Numbered from the stretch's first letter, positions 1-9,045 are shown. The stretch: 64,000 bases of DNA from CAVPWP01 sp963709395 (GCA_963709395.1 CAVPWP010000008.1:62001-126000); one strand, 5' to 3'. The notes: generated from the letters alone by a model not told the origin. Made by a program: numbers and translations.

Positions 1-597
1 AGCCCGATGCCGACGCGCGCCGAGGTGTCGGACGTGGCCGCCGCGATCTACGAGGGCGCGGATGCCGTGATGCTGTCGGCGGAAAGTGCGGCCGGCAACT
101 ATCCGGTCGAGGCGGTGTCGATGATGAACGACATCGCCATCGAGGTGGAAAGCGACCCGACCTACCGCCAGGTGATCGAGGCCAGCCGCGGCGGGATGAA
201 GGAATCGATCGCCGACGGTATCGTGTCGGCGGCACGCGAAATCGCCGAGACGACCGAGATCAAGGCCATCTGCTGTTTCACGCAGTCTGGCCGCACCGCG
301 AATCTTGTCGCCCGTGAACGCCCCCGCGTGCCGATCATCGCGATGAGCGCGGTGCAGGGTCCGGCGCGCCGCCTGGTGCTGACATGGGGACTTCACTGCA
401 TCATCTCGGGCGAGCTTCAGCGCTTCAAGCAGGCGGTGGTCAAGTCGGTCCGCGCCGCGCGCGAGGCGGGCTTCGCCGAGGCGACCGACCAGATTGTCGT
501 GACCGCCGGTGTGCCCTTCAACATTCCGGGCACGACCAACATCCTGCGCGTCGCCCCCTGCGAGGAAAGATTGATCTACTCGACCGATCCGGACTAA
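1..597 (+). CDS. pyk: Pyruvate kinase, C-terminal part (5' end outside window)
   Basis: Last 198 codons of pyruvate kinase, which converts phosphoenolpyruvate and ADP to pyruvate and ATP in glycolysis. The frame is open from base 1 and begins inside the conserved SPMPTRAEVSDVA segment (family form SPVPTRAEVSDVA), followed by GADAVMLSAESAAG, the end of the catalytic barrel. The rest is the C-terminal alpha/beta domain with FTQSGRTA and RPRVPI. It ends in a TAA at 595-597. A small membrane protein gene follows 29 bp later. Identity is clear; only the start is missing because of the window edge. Confidence 0.96.
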   Translation, partial: SPMPTRAEVSDVAAAIYEGADAVMLSAESAAGNYPVEAVSMMNDIAIEVESDPTYRQVIEASRGGMKESIADGIVSAAREIAETTEIKAICCFTQSGRTANLVARERPRVPIIAMSAVQGPARRLVLTWGLHCIISGELQRFKQAVVKSVRAAREAGFAEATDQIVVTAGVPFNIPGTTNILRVAPCEERLIYSTDPD

Positions 598-626
598 GGA
601 CAGAAAACGTCTAGCGAAGGTCGCGT

Positions 627-851
627 ATGGATCCGGATCTTGCACTTGTCCTTGGCGTGATCGCCATCGCGCTTGCACTCTGGCAAGTCGTCGCCACGTT
701 TTCGAGCGGCGACACCCCGCGGGCCGGGTTCATCCTTGCCGTTCTCGCCGGCTGCCTGATCGTCTATGCCTCGTTTCAAAAGCCCGGCGGCTACACGGCG
801 GCCGAGATCCCCGGTGTCTTCGCCTCGGTGATCGGCGGGTTGTTCAACTAG
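627..851 (+). CDS. Small two-helix membrane protein, unknown function
   Basis: A 74-residue hydrophobic protein with two predicted membrane segments, about residues 5-24 (LALVLGVIAIALALWQVVA) and 33-50 (AGFILAVLAGCLIVYA), joined by a short polar turn containing SGDTPRAG. No catalytic motif is visible. An AAGG stretch seven bases before the ATG could serve as ribosome binding site. It lies between pyk and rpmI on the same strand, so it may be co-transcribed with pyk. The acidic start and hydrophobic pattern argue for a real gene, but I do not recognise a named family. Confidence 0.7.
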   Translation: MDPDLALVLGVIAIALALWQVVATFSSGDTPRAGFILAVLAGCLIVYASFQKPGGYTAAEIPGVFASVIGGLFN

Positions 852-876
852 GCCTCACTGCGCCCTGTCCCGGGGC

Positions 877-905
877 TTGCGGTGCGGGGCGAAGCGCCGT
901 ATACG
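877..905 (+). promoter_or_regulatory. Candidate sigma-70 promoter of rpmI-rplT, -10 inside a 16-nt palindrome
   Basis: TTGCGG (877-882), 17-bp spacer, TATACG (900-905). The -10 is the centre of the perfect palindrome GCGCCGTATACGGCGC (894-909). It lies about 75 bp before rpmI. Inferred from sequence only. Confidence 0.5.
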
Positions 906-981
906 GCGCGCTCTGATCTGCGCGGCCGGCCGATGTGGCATGCCGAGTCGCGCATGCACCGTAGACGACGAGGAGACGGAA

Positions 982-1182
982 ATGCCCAAGATGAAGACCA
1001 AATCGAGCGCCAAGAAGCGCTTCAAGGTGACGGGGACCGGCAAGGTCTTGGCGGCGCAGGCCGGCAAGCGTCACGGCATGATCAAGCGGTCGAACAAGTT
1101 CATCCGCGACGCGCGTGGAACGGCGGTGCTTTCCGAGCCCGACCAGAAGCTCGCGAAACTTTACATGCCCTACGACCGCTAA
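982..1182 (+). CDS. rpmI: 50S ribosomal protein L35
   Basis: 66-residue, strongly basic ribosomal protein of the large subunit. It opens MPKMKTKSSAKKRFKVTGTG, the signature of L35, and ends LAKLYMPYDR. The ATG at 982 is preceded by AGGAGACGGA, a strong Shine-Dalgarno; upstream in-frame codons lack conservation. It is followed 12 bp later by rplT, the usual L35-L20 pair, and the two share the promoter at 877-905 and the terminator at 1581. infC, often the first gene of this operon elsewhere, is not adjacent here. Confidence 0.97.
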   Translation: MPKMKTKSSAKKRFKVTGTGKVLAAQAGKRHGMIKRSNKFIRDARGTAVLSEPDQKLAKLYMPYDR

Positions 1183-1194
1183 GGAGATCCCCAG

Positions 1195-1557
1195 ATGTCG
1201 AGAGTCACCAGCGGCAAGGTCACCCACGCCCGCCACAAGAAGGTCATCAAGGCCGCCAAAGGCTATTATGGCCGCCGCAAGAACACCTTCCGCACCGCCA
1301 CGCAGGCGGTCGACAAGGCCAACCAGTACGCCACGCGCGACCGCAAGAACCGCAAGCGCAACTTCCGCGCCCTGTGGATCCAGCGGATCAACGCCGCCGT
1401 GCGCGGCCATGACGAGGCGCTGACCTATTCGCGCTTCGTGAACGGTCTGGCGCTGGCCGGGATCGAGGTCGACCGCAAGGTCCTCGCCGATCTCGCCGTG
1501 AACGAGCCCGACGCCTTCGGCGCCATCGTCGAAAAGGCGAAGGCCGCGCTGGCCTGA
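1195..1557 (+). CDS. rplT: 50S ribosomal protein L20
   Basis: 120-residue L20, an early-assembly protein that binds 23S rRNA. It starts MSRVTSGKVTHARHKKVIKA and carries the conserved GYYGRRKNTFR and RKRNFRALWIQRINAA segments in its basic N-terminal half, then the globular C-terminal half. The Shine-Dalgarno AAGGAGATCC sits just before the ATG. It is the second gene of rpmI-rplT and is followed by an intrinsic terminator 24 bp after its stop. Length is typical of the family. Confidence 0.97.
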   Translation: MSRVTSGKVTHARHKKVIKAAKGYYGRRKNTFRTATQAVDKANQYATRDRKNRKRNFRALWIQRINAAVRGHDEALTYSRFVNGLALAGIEVDRKVLADLAVNEPDAFGAIVEKAKAALA

Positions 1558-1580
1558 GACCGCACAAAATCGAATGCGAC

Positions 1581-1607
1581 AAGGCCGGCCCTGTGCCGGC
1601 CTTTTCA
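1581..1607 (+). terminator. Intrinsic terminator after rplT
   Basis: Perfect 9-bp stem, AAGGCCGGC (1581-1589) pairing with GCCGGCCTT (1595-1603), with a 5-nt loop and a short T-rich tail. It closes the rpmI-rplT unit. Confidence 0.85.
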
Positions 1608-1667
1608 TTTCTTGACGCGCCGGTGATCAAATCGCGTTAGTCTGCCCCCGATACCCCGGAGGTCGCG

Positions 1668-2795
1668 ATGCCGATCATCAGCGAGATGCATTATTCGAAC
1701 GCCTATGCGGCCAGTTCGGGCGTCTCGGAGTTTCTCGAGGTGACATTGCTGCCGGGCGAGGATCCGGCGGACTACACCGTGGCCTTCTACGAGGCCAACG
1801 GCACCGTGGGTCTGGTGGTCCCGCTGACCGATCCCGATGTGCAGGTCACGACCGATCCCGTGACGGGGCGCAGCTACTACGTCATCAGCGCCGACGACTT
1901 CTCGCCGCTCGCGCTGACGGATCCCGATGGCGGCGGGGCCGGCAACTACGAGGCCTATGCGCTGGTCGACACCTCCGGCCCCACGAATACGGTCGTCGAG
2001 TTCTACGATATCGGGGGCGGCACGCAGAACATCACCGCCGTCAACGGCCCGGCGGCGGGGGCGACCTCGGTCAACGTGCCTGTGCCCACCGGTCCCAATG
2101 CCGCGACCTATTCGATCCAGTTCCTGCCCGGCGCCCCGGGTGTGCCGATCTATGACGCGGTGTCCGAGGGCGCGCCGGTGATCTGCTTTCGCGCCGATAC
2201 CCGGATCGCGACGCCGGCGGGTCCGCGCCCGGTGGCCGAACTCCGGCCCGGTGACCGGGTGCTGATCCATGGCGGCGGGCTGGACATCGTGCGCTGGGTC
2301 GGGCGCCGCAGCCTTGACGCGCGGGCGCTGCGCCGCAACCCGCGCCTGCGCCCGGTGCGCATCGCTCCGGACGCGCTTGGCCCCGGCCAGCCCGCGACCG
2401 AGCTTCGCGTCTCCCAGCAGCACCGCTTCCTGGTCAGCGGTCCGGTCGCCGGCCGGGTCTTTGGCGCGCCGGCGGTCCTGCTGCCGGCCAAGGACATGAC
2501 CGAGCTGCCCGGCGTCGCGATCGACACGACGGACGGGCCGGTCGATTACGTTCACTTCGCGCTGTCGTCCCATGCCTGCGTCTTCGCCAACGGCGCGCTG
2601 GCCGAGACGCTGCTGCCCGGGCCGCTGGCGCTGGCGGCCCTCGACCCCGACGCCCGGGCCGAACTGACCGCGATCTTCGGGCCCGCGCTCGAGGACCTGG
2701 CCGCGCCCGCCTTTCCGGCCGTGTCCGGCCGCCGCGCGCGCCGCCTGATCGCGCGTCACGCCGCCAATCGCAAACCCCTGGTCGCGCCGATCTGA
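1668..2795 (+). CDS. Hint-domain (hedgehog/intein type) protein
   Basis: 375 residues. Residues 1-165 are an acidic, extracellular-looking region (PIISEMHYSN start) rich in D, G, T and P, without a recognised catalytic site. From about residue 168 a Hint domain begins at VICFRADTRIATPAGPRPV, with the candidate splicing-type cysteine in CF, followed by ELRPGDRVL and the later VSQQHRFLVSG block B-like motif and the GPVDYVHF segment. Such Hint_2 proteins are common in Rhodobacterales and usually exported without a classical signal peptide. The usual G-T after the cysteine is A-D-T here. Autoproteolysis is inferred, not shown. A TTGACG element at 1612 may be part of its promoter. Confidence 0.85.
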   Translation: MPIISEMHYSNAYAASSGVSEFLEVTLLPGEDPADYTVAFYEANGTVGLVVPLTDPDVQVTTDPVTGRSYYVISADDFSPLALTDPDGGGAGNYEAYALVDTSGPTNTVVEFYDIGGGTQNITAVNGPAAGATSVNVPVPTGPNAATYSIQFLPGAPGVPIYDAVSEGAPVICFRADTRIATPAGPRPVAELRPGDRVLIHGGGLDIVRWVGRRSLDARALRRNPRLRPVRIAPDALGPGQPATELRVSQQHRFLVSGPVAGRVFGAPAVLLPAKDMTELPGVAIDTTDGPVDYVHFALSSHACVFANGALAETLLPGPLALAALDPDARAELTAIFGPALEDLAAPAFPAVSGRRARRLIARHAANRKPLVAPI

Positions 2796-2809
2796 ACCGC
2801 CCGCCCGCC

Positions 2810-2838
2810 TTGCATTCCCGCCCCGCTCTGGCTAGCAG
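2810..2838 (+). promoter_or_regulatory. Candidate promoter of pheS
   Basis: TTGCAT (2810-2815), 17-bp spacer, TAGCAG (2833-2838) as part of GCTAGC, 25 bp before the pheS start. The weak -10 resembles others in this window at 6883 and 22137. Confidence 0.4.
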
Positions 2839-2863
2839 GGCGGGGCCAGTGGGGAGCCTTCCG

Positions 2864-3939
2864 ATGGACGACCTGAAGACCAAGTATCTCAGCGCGATTT
2901 CCGCCGCCGCCGATGAAGCGGCGCTCGAGGACCTGCGCGTGCAGGCCGTGGGCAAGAAGGGCGAAATCAGCCTGAAGATGCGCGAACTGGGCGGCATGTC
3001 GCCCGAGGAACGCCAGACCGCCGGGCCGAAGCTGAACGCCCTGAAGGACGAGATCACCTCGGCGCTGGCCGCGCGCAAGGCAGCGCTGGCGGATGCAGCG
3101 CTGGATGAGCGGCTGCAAGTCCGAGTGGCTGGACGTGACGCTGCCCGGCCGCCCCCGGCGCGAGGGCACGATCCACCCGGTCAGCCAGGTGATGGAAGAG
3201 ATCACCGCGATCTTCGCCGACATGGGCTTTTCGGTCGCCGAGGGCCCGCAGATCGAAAGCGACTGGTACAACTTCGACGCGCTCAACATCCCGCGCCGAG
3301 CATCCGACCCGGACCGAGATGGACACGTTCTACATGGCGCGGGCCGAGGGCGACGACCGCCCGCCGCATGTGCTGCGCACCCATACCTCGCCGGTGCAGA
3401 TCCGCGCGATGCAGCACCAGGGCGCGCCCCTGCGGGTGATCGCGCCGGGCCGGGTCTATCGCAGCGACTACGACCAGACGCACACGCCGATGTTCCACCA
3501 GCTCGAAGGGCTGGCGGTCGACCGGGACCTGTCGATGGCGAACCTCAAGTGGTGCCTCGAGGAATTCGTGCGCGCCTTCTTCGAGGTGGAAAAGGCCGAA
3601 CTGCGGTTCCGCGCCTCGCACTTCCCGTTCACCGAACCCTCGGCCGAGGTCGACCTGCGCTGTTCGTGGAAGGACGGCCAGCTGAAGGTGGGCGAGGGGG
3701 ATTCGTGGATGGAGATCCTGGGGTCCGGCATGGTCCACCCGCATGTCCTGCGGGCCGGCAACATCGACCCGACCGAATACCAGGGCTTCGCCTTCGGCAT
3801 CGGCATCGACCGGATCGCCATGCTGAAATACGGCATCCCCGACCTGCGGGCGTTCTTCGACAGCGACCTGCGGTGGCTGCGGCACTACGGCTTCGCCGCG
3901 CTCGACGTGCCGACGCTGCATCGGGGGTTGAGTAGGTGA
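2864..3939 (+). CDS. pheS: Phenylalanyl-tRNA synthetase alpha subunit, two +1 frameshifts
   Basis: Catalytic alpha subunit of the alpha2-beta2 enzyme that charges tRNA-Phe. Residues 1-85 form the N-terminal coiled-coil (MDDLKTKYLSAISAAADEAA), then the class II core with TIHPVSQVMEEI, VAEGPQIESDWYNFDALN, HTSPVQIRAMQ and the C-terminal GFAFGIGIDRIAMLKYGIPD motif 3. The reading frame shifts twice: an extra C near 3115 (before KSEWLDV) and an extra C near 3297 (before EHPTRTEMDTFY). Deleting both gives 357 residues, normal for the family. pheT follows after an unusual 493-bp spacer. An essential gene, so the shifts are most likely sequence errors. Confidence 0.93.
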
Positions 3940-4432
3940 GCCATGATCTCAGCTGCGATGATAGATCTGATGGATCTCTCGCATGGCTGTCATCGGAGCT
4001 GATTGCTCGGCAATGCTCAGATCTGGTGCCAATTGGTCTTCGCGAATATCGGCAGATCGATGCTCACTGGAACGAGTGTCGGCGTGCGTATTGCTAATCG
4101 CTGATATGAGCGGCGAAGATGCGAATCTGAGTTGTCGACGGCAGATGTCATCTGCCATGCGATCGGCGGCGATCTCTCGAGGCCGAATTATGCTCGACAT
4201 CTTGGATTGACTAGTGATCTCGACAGATCATGCTTTGTGTCCAACGAGAGCATTCGCAGCGTTCACTGACTTCGGATGAAACGGCTTAAGTGCAGTATGC
4301 AATGCGTGCAGATGCTGCGACGAAACGGCTTGCAGCGCATCGATGCGCAGAGATCATGCTGTTGCGAGCTTCTTCGATGCATCTATGACGTGTGACGCAG
4401 GCGATCTGCAGAAGAGCTGGAGCAACGGAACA
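3940..4432. other. AT-richer, GATC-dense spacer between pheS and pheT
   Basis: 493 bp with no convincing gene. Two sampled 60-base stretches are 52-53% GC against well over 60% in flanking genes. It holds eleven GATC sites (3945, 3964, 3973, 4020, 4056, 4161, 4171, 4216, 4226, 4352, 4403), a 17-nt palindrome at 4140-4156 and a repeated GAAACGGCTT (4278 and 4322). Short open frames on either strand have no recognisable composition. It could be a regulatory leader for pheT, a small RNA locus or a protein-binding site cluster; none can be decided from sequence alone. Confidence 0.6.
4140..4156. repeat. Palindrome in the pheS-pheT spacer
   Basis: GGCAGATG (4140-4147) and CATCTGCC (4149-4156) are perfect inverted arms around one central T. 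The form suits a dimeric DNA-binding protein or a short hairpin. Confidence 0.7.
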
Positions 4433-6827
4433 ATGAAATTCACCCTCTCCTGGCTGAAAGAGCATCTCGACACCCACGCCACCGTGGACGAGATCGCCGA
4501 GGCGCTCACCGATCTCGGGATGGAGGTCGAAGGGGTCGAGAACCCCGCCGACCGGCTGTCGGATTTCACCATCGGGCGCGTGCTCAAGGCCGACCCGCAT
4601 CCCGACGCCGACCGCCTGCGCGTCTGCGCGGTCGAGACCGACCAGGGCGTGAAGCAGATCATCTGCGGCGCGCCGAACGCGCGCGAAGGCATCACCGTCG
4701 TCGTGGCGCATCCGGGCACCTATGTCCCCGGCATCGACACCACGATCCAGGTCGGCAAGATCCGGGGCGTCGAGAGCCACGGCATGATGTGTTCCGAACG
4801 CGAGATGGAGCTGTCCGACGAACACGACGGCATCATCGAACTGCCCTCGGGCGAGGTCGGCCAGCGCTTCACCGACTGGCTGGCGGACCATGATCCGGCC
4901 AAGGTCGACCCCGTCTTCGACATCGCGATCACCCCCAACCGGCAGGACGCGCTGGGGGTCGAGGGCATCGCCCGCGATCTGGCCGCGCGCGGGCTGGGCA
5001 CCTTCGTGACCGAAACCCCCGAACCGGTGCCCGGCGGCTTCCCGTGCCCCATCGGCGTGACCATCGACGACGACGCGCTGGACGGCGCGCCGCATTTCAC
5101 CGGGCGGATCATCCGGGGCGTGACCAACGGCCCCTCGCCGCAGTGGCTTCAGGACCGGCTGAAGGCCATCGGGCTGCGCCCGATCTCGGCGCTGGTCGAC
5201 ATCACCAACTTCTTCACCTTCGACCGCAACCGCCCGCTGCACGTCTTCGACGCCGACAAGGTCAAGGGCAACCTGCGCGTCCACCGCGCGGCGGGGGGCG
5301 AAAGCCTTCTGGCGCTGGATGAGCGGACCTACCGGTTCCAGCCCGGCATGATCGTGATCTCGGACGCCGACGGCCCCGAAAGCATCGCCGGCGTCATGGG
5401 CGGCGAGGAAACGGGTGTGACGCCCGAGACCGTCAACGTCTTCGTCGAAAGCGCCTGGTGGGACCCGCGCACCATCGCCGCCACCGCCCGCGCGCTGAAG
5501 ATCAATTCCGACGCCAAGTACCGCTTCGAGCGCGGCGTCGACCCGGCCTTCACCCGGCCGGGGCTGGAACTGGCGACCGCCATGATCCTCGATCTGTGCG
5601 GCGGCGAGGCGTCCGAGGTCGTGGAGGCCGGCGCGCCCATCGGCTGGGACCGCGCCTACAAGCTCGACACCGACCACGTCGCGCGGCTGGTCGGCATGGA
5701 CCTGCCCGGCGACTGGCAGCGCAAGACGCTGGAATCGCTGGGCTTCACGCTCAAGGGCGACATGGCGCATCCGCCAAGCTGGCGGCTGGACGTGAAGGGC
5801 GAGGCGGATCTCGTGGAAGAGGTCGCGCGCATCGCGTCGCTGACGAAGCTGGAAGCCCGGCCCATGCCGCGCGCCCAGACCGGCGTGCCGCGCCCCGTGC
5901 TGACCGTGAACCAGAAGCGCGAACAGGCCGCGCGGCGCACGATGGCGGCGCTGGGTTACAACGAATGCGTCACCTACAGCTTCATCGACCGCGACGCGGC
6001 GCTTCTCTTCGGCGGATCGGACGCGGTGCGGCTGGAAAACCCGATCTCGTCCGAGATGAGCCACATGCGCCCGGCGCTGCTGCCCGGCCTTCTGCAGGCG
6101 GCCGCGCGCAACCAGGCGCGCGGGATTCATGGACGTGGCGCTGTTCGAGGTCGGCACCGCCTTCCACGGCGCCGAACCCGAGGAACAGCATCTCCAGGTC
6201 TCGGGCGTGCTGGTCGGCCAGAGCGGCCCGCGCAGCCCCCATGGCGCGCGCCGCCCGGTCGATGTCTTCGACGTCAAGGCCGATGCCGAGGCGGTGCTGG
6301 CCGCGATGGGCGCGCCCGCGAAGGTGCAGATCCTGCGCGGCGGCCCCGGCTGGTGGCATCCCGGACGCCACGGCCTGATCTGCCTTGGCCCGAAGAAGGT
6401 GCTGGGCGTCTTCGGCGAGCTGCACCCCAAGGTGCTGGCCGCGATGGACGTGAAGGGCCCGGCGATGGCGATCACGCTTTTCCCCGACGAGATCCCGCTG
6501 GCGCGCAAGTCGGGATCGACGCGCCCCGCGCTGGACCTCGCGGATCTTCAGGCCGTCGAACGCGACTTCGCCTTCGTGCTCGACGCCGATGTCGAGGCGA
6601 TCAACGTCGTCAACGCCGCCACCGGCGCCGACAAGGCGCTGATCGAGGACGTGCGCGTCTTCGACGAGTTCACCGGCGGATCGCTCGGCGCGGGCAAGAA
6701 GTCGCTTGCCATCACCGTGCGGATGCAGCCGCGCGACAAGACCCTGACCGAGGACGAGATCGAGGCCGTGGCCGCGAAGATCGTCGAGAAGGTCGGCAAG
6801 GCCACCGGCGGCGTGTTGCGCGGCTGA
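4433..6827 (+). CDS. pheT: Phenylalanyl-tRNA synthetase beta subunit, one +1 frameshift
   Basis: Beta subunit of PheRS, carrying tRNA binding and editing. It begins MKFTLSWLKEHLDTHATVDE, has the EMAP/tRNA-binding domain around residues 45-150 (HPDADRLRVCAVETDQG), the B3/B4 editing module (PLHVFDADKVKGNL), B5 (NSDAKYRFERGVDPAF) and a C-terminal FDX-ACB anticodon-binding domain (ADLQAVERDFAFVLD through VAITVRM-like strands). A spurious G near 6121 shifts the frame between NQARG and FMDVALFEVG; removing it yields 797 residues, the normal length. The ATG at 4433 is favoured over upstream codons because homology starts at MKFTLSWL. Confidence 0.94.
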
Positions 6828-6859
6828 GGCGGGGCAGGGGGCGACGTGTCCCCTGCCGT

Positions 6860-6888
6860 TTGTCCCCAGGCCCGGCCCGGGCTAGGTT
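6860..6888 (+). promoter_or_regulatory. Candidate promoter of the YtoQ-family gene
   Basis: TTGTCC (6860-6865), 17-bp spacer, TAGGTT (6883-6888) within GCTAGGTT, 22 bp before the start codon. Confidence 0.4.
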
Positions 6889-6910
6889 CAGGGCAAAGGA
6901 GGACCAAGCC

Positions 6911-7381
6911 ATGACCCTTTCCGTCTATCTCTCGGGCGAGATCCACACCGACTGGCGCGAACAGATCGTCGAGGGCGCACGCGACCTCGATGTCGTCTTC
7001 AGCGGCCCGGTCACCGATCACGAGGCGTCCGACGACTGCGGTGTCGCGATCCTCGGGGCCGAGCCCGACAAGTTCTGGCACGACCACAAGGGCGCGAAGC
7101 TGAACGCGATCCGTACCCGCCGCGGGATCGAGGAGGCGGATGTCGTCGTCGTGCGCTTCGGCGAGAAGTACAAGCAGTGGAACGCCGCCTTCGACGCGGG
7201 CTATGCCGCGGCGCTGGGCAAGTCGATCATCGTGCTGAACCCGCCTGAGCATCAGCACGCGCTGAAGGAAGTCCACGCCGCCGCGCTTGCCGTGGCCGAA
7301 GAGCCCCGGCAGGTCGTCGAGATCCTGCGCTACGTCCTGACCGGCAGCCTGCCACACACCGCGGCCGCCGCCGCCGAGTAG
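6911..7381 (+). CDS. YtoQ family protein
   Basis: 156 residues. The N-terminus MTLSVYLSGEIHTDWREQI, then VVFSGPVTDHEASDDCG, EEADVVVVRFGEKYKQWNAAFDAGYAAALGKSIIVL match the YtoQ family, a nucleoside 2-deoxyribosyltransferase-like fold. No substrate has been established that I know of. The DAGYAAALGKSIIVL segment resembles the nucleotide-binding face of that fold. It has a good ribosome site (AAAGGAGGA at 6895) and its own candidate promoter, so it is probably transcribed alone. The alanine-rich C-terminus is not conserved. Confidence 0.85.
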   Translation: MTLSVYLSGEIHTDWREQIVEGARDLDVVFSGPVTDHEASDDCGVAILGAEPDKFWHDHKGAKLNAIRTRRGIEEADVVVVRFGEKYKQWNAAFDAGYAAALGKSIIVLNPPEHQHALKEVHAAALAVAEEPRQVVEILRYVLTGSLPHTAAAAAE

Positions 7382-7483
7382 CGGTCAAAAAACCGCTGTC
7401 CGCCGGCCCTCGTCGTGCTATCGAGGCCGTGGGGCTGGGAGCACACCCGGCCGATGGGAACGCGACAAACTGGGATTGCGGAT

Positions 7484-7867
7484 ATGCTCAAGGAATTCAG
7501 GGACTTCATTGCGCGCGGCAACGTCATCGACCTTGCCGTCGGGATCATCATTGGCGCGGCTTTCACCGCGATCGTCACCTCGGTGGTCGAGGATCTGGTG
7601 AACCCGCTCATCGGCCTGATCATCGGCGGGGTCGACTTCAGTTCGGTCAGCTTCGGCGTGGGCGACGCGCAGTTCATGGTCGGCAACTTCATCAACGCCG
7701 TGATCAAGTTCCTGATCATCGCCTGGGTCGTCTTCCTGATCGTGAAGGCGGTCAACCGGGTGACGGCGATGGCGAAGAAAGAGGAAGAACCCGCGCCGGA
7801 GGAACCGAAAGGTCCGACGCAGGAAGAGCTTCTTGTCGAGATCCGCGACCTTCTGAAGGCGCGCTGA
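7484..7867 (+). CDS. mscL: Large-conductance mechanosensitive channel
   Basis: 127-residue inner-membrane channel that opens under membrane tension to release solutes during osmotic downshock. It starts MLKEFRDFIARGNVIDLAVG, the conserved amphipathic N-terminus leading into the pore-lining first membrane helix (residues about 15-40). A periplasmic loop (GVDFSSVSFGVGDAQ) follows, then the second helix (FINAVIKFLIIAWVVFLIV) and a charged cytoplasmic C-terminal helix ending EELLVEIRDLLKAR. An upstream in-frame ATG at 7415 would add unrelated residues, so 7484 is chosen although no strong Shine-Dalgarno precedes it. Confidence 0.95.
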   Translation: MLKEFRDFIARGNVIDLAVGIIIGAAFTAIVTSVVEDLVNPLIGLIIGGVDFSSVSFGVGDAQFMVGNFINAVIKFLIIAWVVFLIVKAVNRVTAMAKKEEEPAPEEPKGPTQEELLVEIRDLLKAR

Positions 7868-7871
7868 CGTC

Positions 7872-8991
7872 TCAGACCTTCAGGGCCAGCTGGGGCGCGA
7901 GCACGTCGATCCCCAGCGCCTTGCCCACGGCGTAGTAGGTCAGGCGCCCGGCATGGACGTTGAGGCCCGCCAGAAGGTGCGGGTCGTCCTCGCAGGCCTG
8001 TCTTCCAGCCCTTGTCGGCCAGCGCCAGCAGGAACGGCATGGTCGCGTTCCCCAGTGCGATGGTCGAGGTGCGGGCGACCGCGCCCGGCATGTTCGCCAC
8101 GCAATAGTGCATGATGCCGTCGACCTCGTAGATCGGGTCTTCGTGGGTGGTGGGCTTCGAGGTCTCGAAGCACCCGCCCTGGTCGATCGCCACGTCCACG
8201 ATCGCAGCCCCCGGCTTCATCGTCGACAGCTGCTCGCGGGTGACGAGTTTCGGTGCTGCGGCCCCGGGAACGAGCACCGCCCCGATCACGAGGTCGGCCG
8301 CGGCCACGAGGTCGGCGGTGTTGCCCGCCGAGGCATAGCTGGTGCGGAAGAGGCCGCCGAACGTGTCGTCGAGATAGCGCAGCCGCGGCAGCGACCGGTC
8401 AAGGACGGTGACATCCGATCCCATCCCGGCGGCGATGCGCGCGGCATGCGTGCCGACGACGCCGCCGCCGATGACCACGGTGCGCGCCGGCCCCACGCCC
8501 GGCACACCGCCCATCAGCACGCCGCGCCCGCCATTGGCCTTCTGCAGGGTCCAGGCCCCGACCTGCGGCGCAAGCCGCCCCGCCACCTCGGACATCGGCG
8601 CCAGAAGCGGAAGGCCGCCGGCGGGGTCGGTCACGGTCTCATAGGCGATGGCGGTGACGCCGGATTTCAGGAGATCCTGCGTCTGCTCGGGGTCGGGGGC
8701 GAGGTGAAGATAGGTGAAGAGGATCTGACCGTCACGCAGCATCGCGCGTTCGCGGGCCTGCGGTTCCTTCACCTTCACGATCAGGTCCGCCTGGGCGAAG
8801 ACCTCGGCGGCACTGCCCACCATGTGTGCGCCCGCGGCTTCGTAGTCGGCATCGGTGAACCCCGATCCCGCGCCGGCGCCGGCCTCGACGATCACCTCGT
8901 GGCCGTGGCGGACGACTTCGCGGGCCGCGTTGGGCGTGAGGCCGACGCGGAATTCCTGTGGCTTGATCTCGGTGGGGCAGCCGATCTTCAT
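7872..8991 (-). CDS. ald: Alanine dehydrogenase, one +1 frameshift
   Basis: NAD-dependent alanine dehydrogenase (L-alanine to pyruvate and ammonia). It starts MKIGCPTEIKPQEFRVGL behind GGGAGGACATC, has the substrate lysine/arginine region, the HVKVKEPQ-like segment (LIVKVKEPQ), the Rossmann loop VIGGGVVGTHAARIAAGMG and VDVAIDQGGCFETS. An extra T at 8001 (plus-strand numbering) shifts the last 45 codons; deleting it restores WKQACEDDPHLL to the end LAPQLALKV, 372 residues. The gene is divergent from an Lrp-family regulator, a typical autoregulated arrangement. Confidence 0.94.
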
Positions 8992-9045
8992 GATGTCCTC
9001 CCTGAACGACAGGTTCGACACTAGAGCGTGCCGGATGAAATGTGT

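Noticed and set aside
3949..4210. Short open frames on both strands in the pheS-pheT spacer (75-83 codons)
   Set aside because: No ribosome site, no recognisable domain and composition unlike neighbours; better described as non-coding.
4286..6508. 740-codon open frame opposite pheT
   Set aside because: Antisense shadow of a high-GC gene; translation is low-complexity with no domain.
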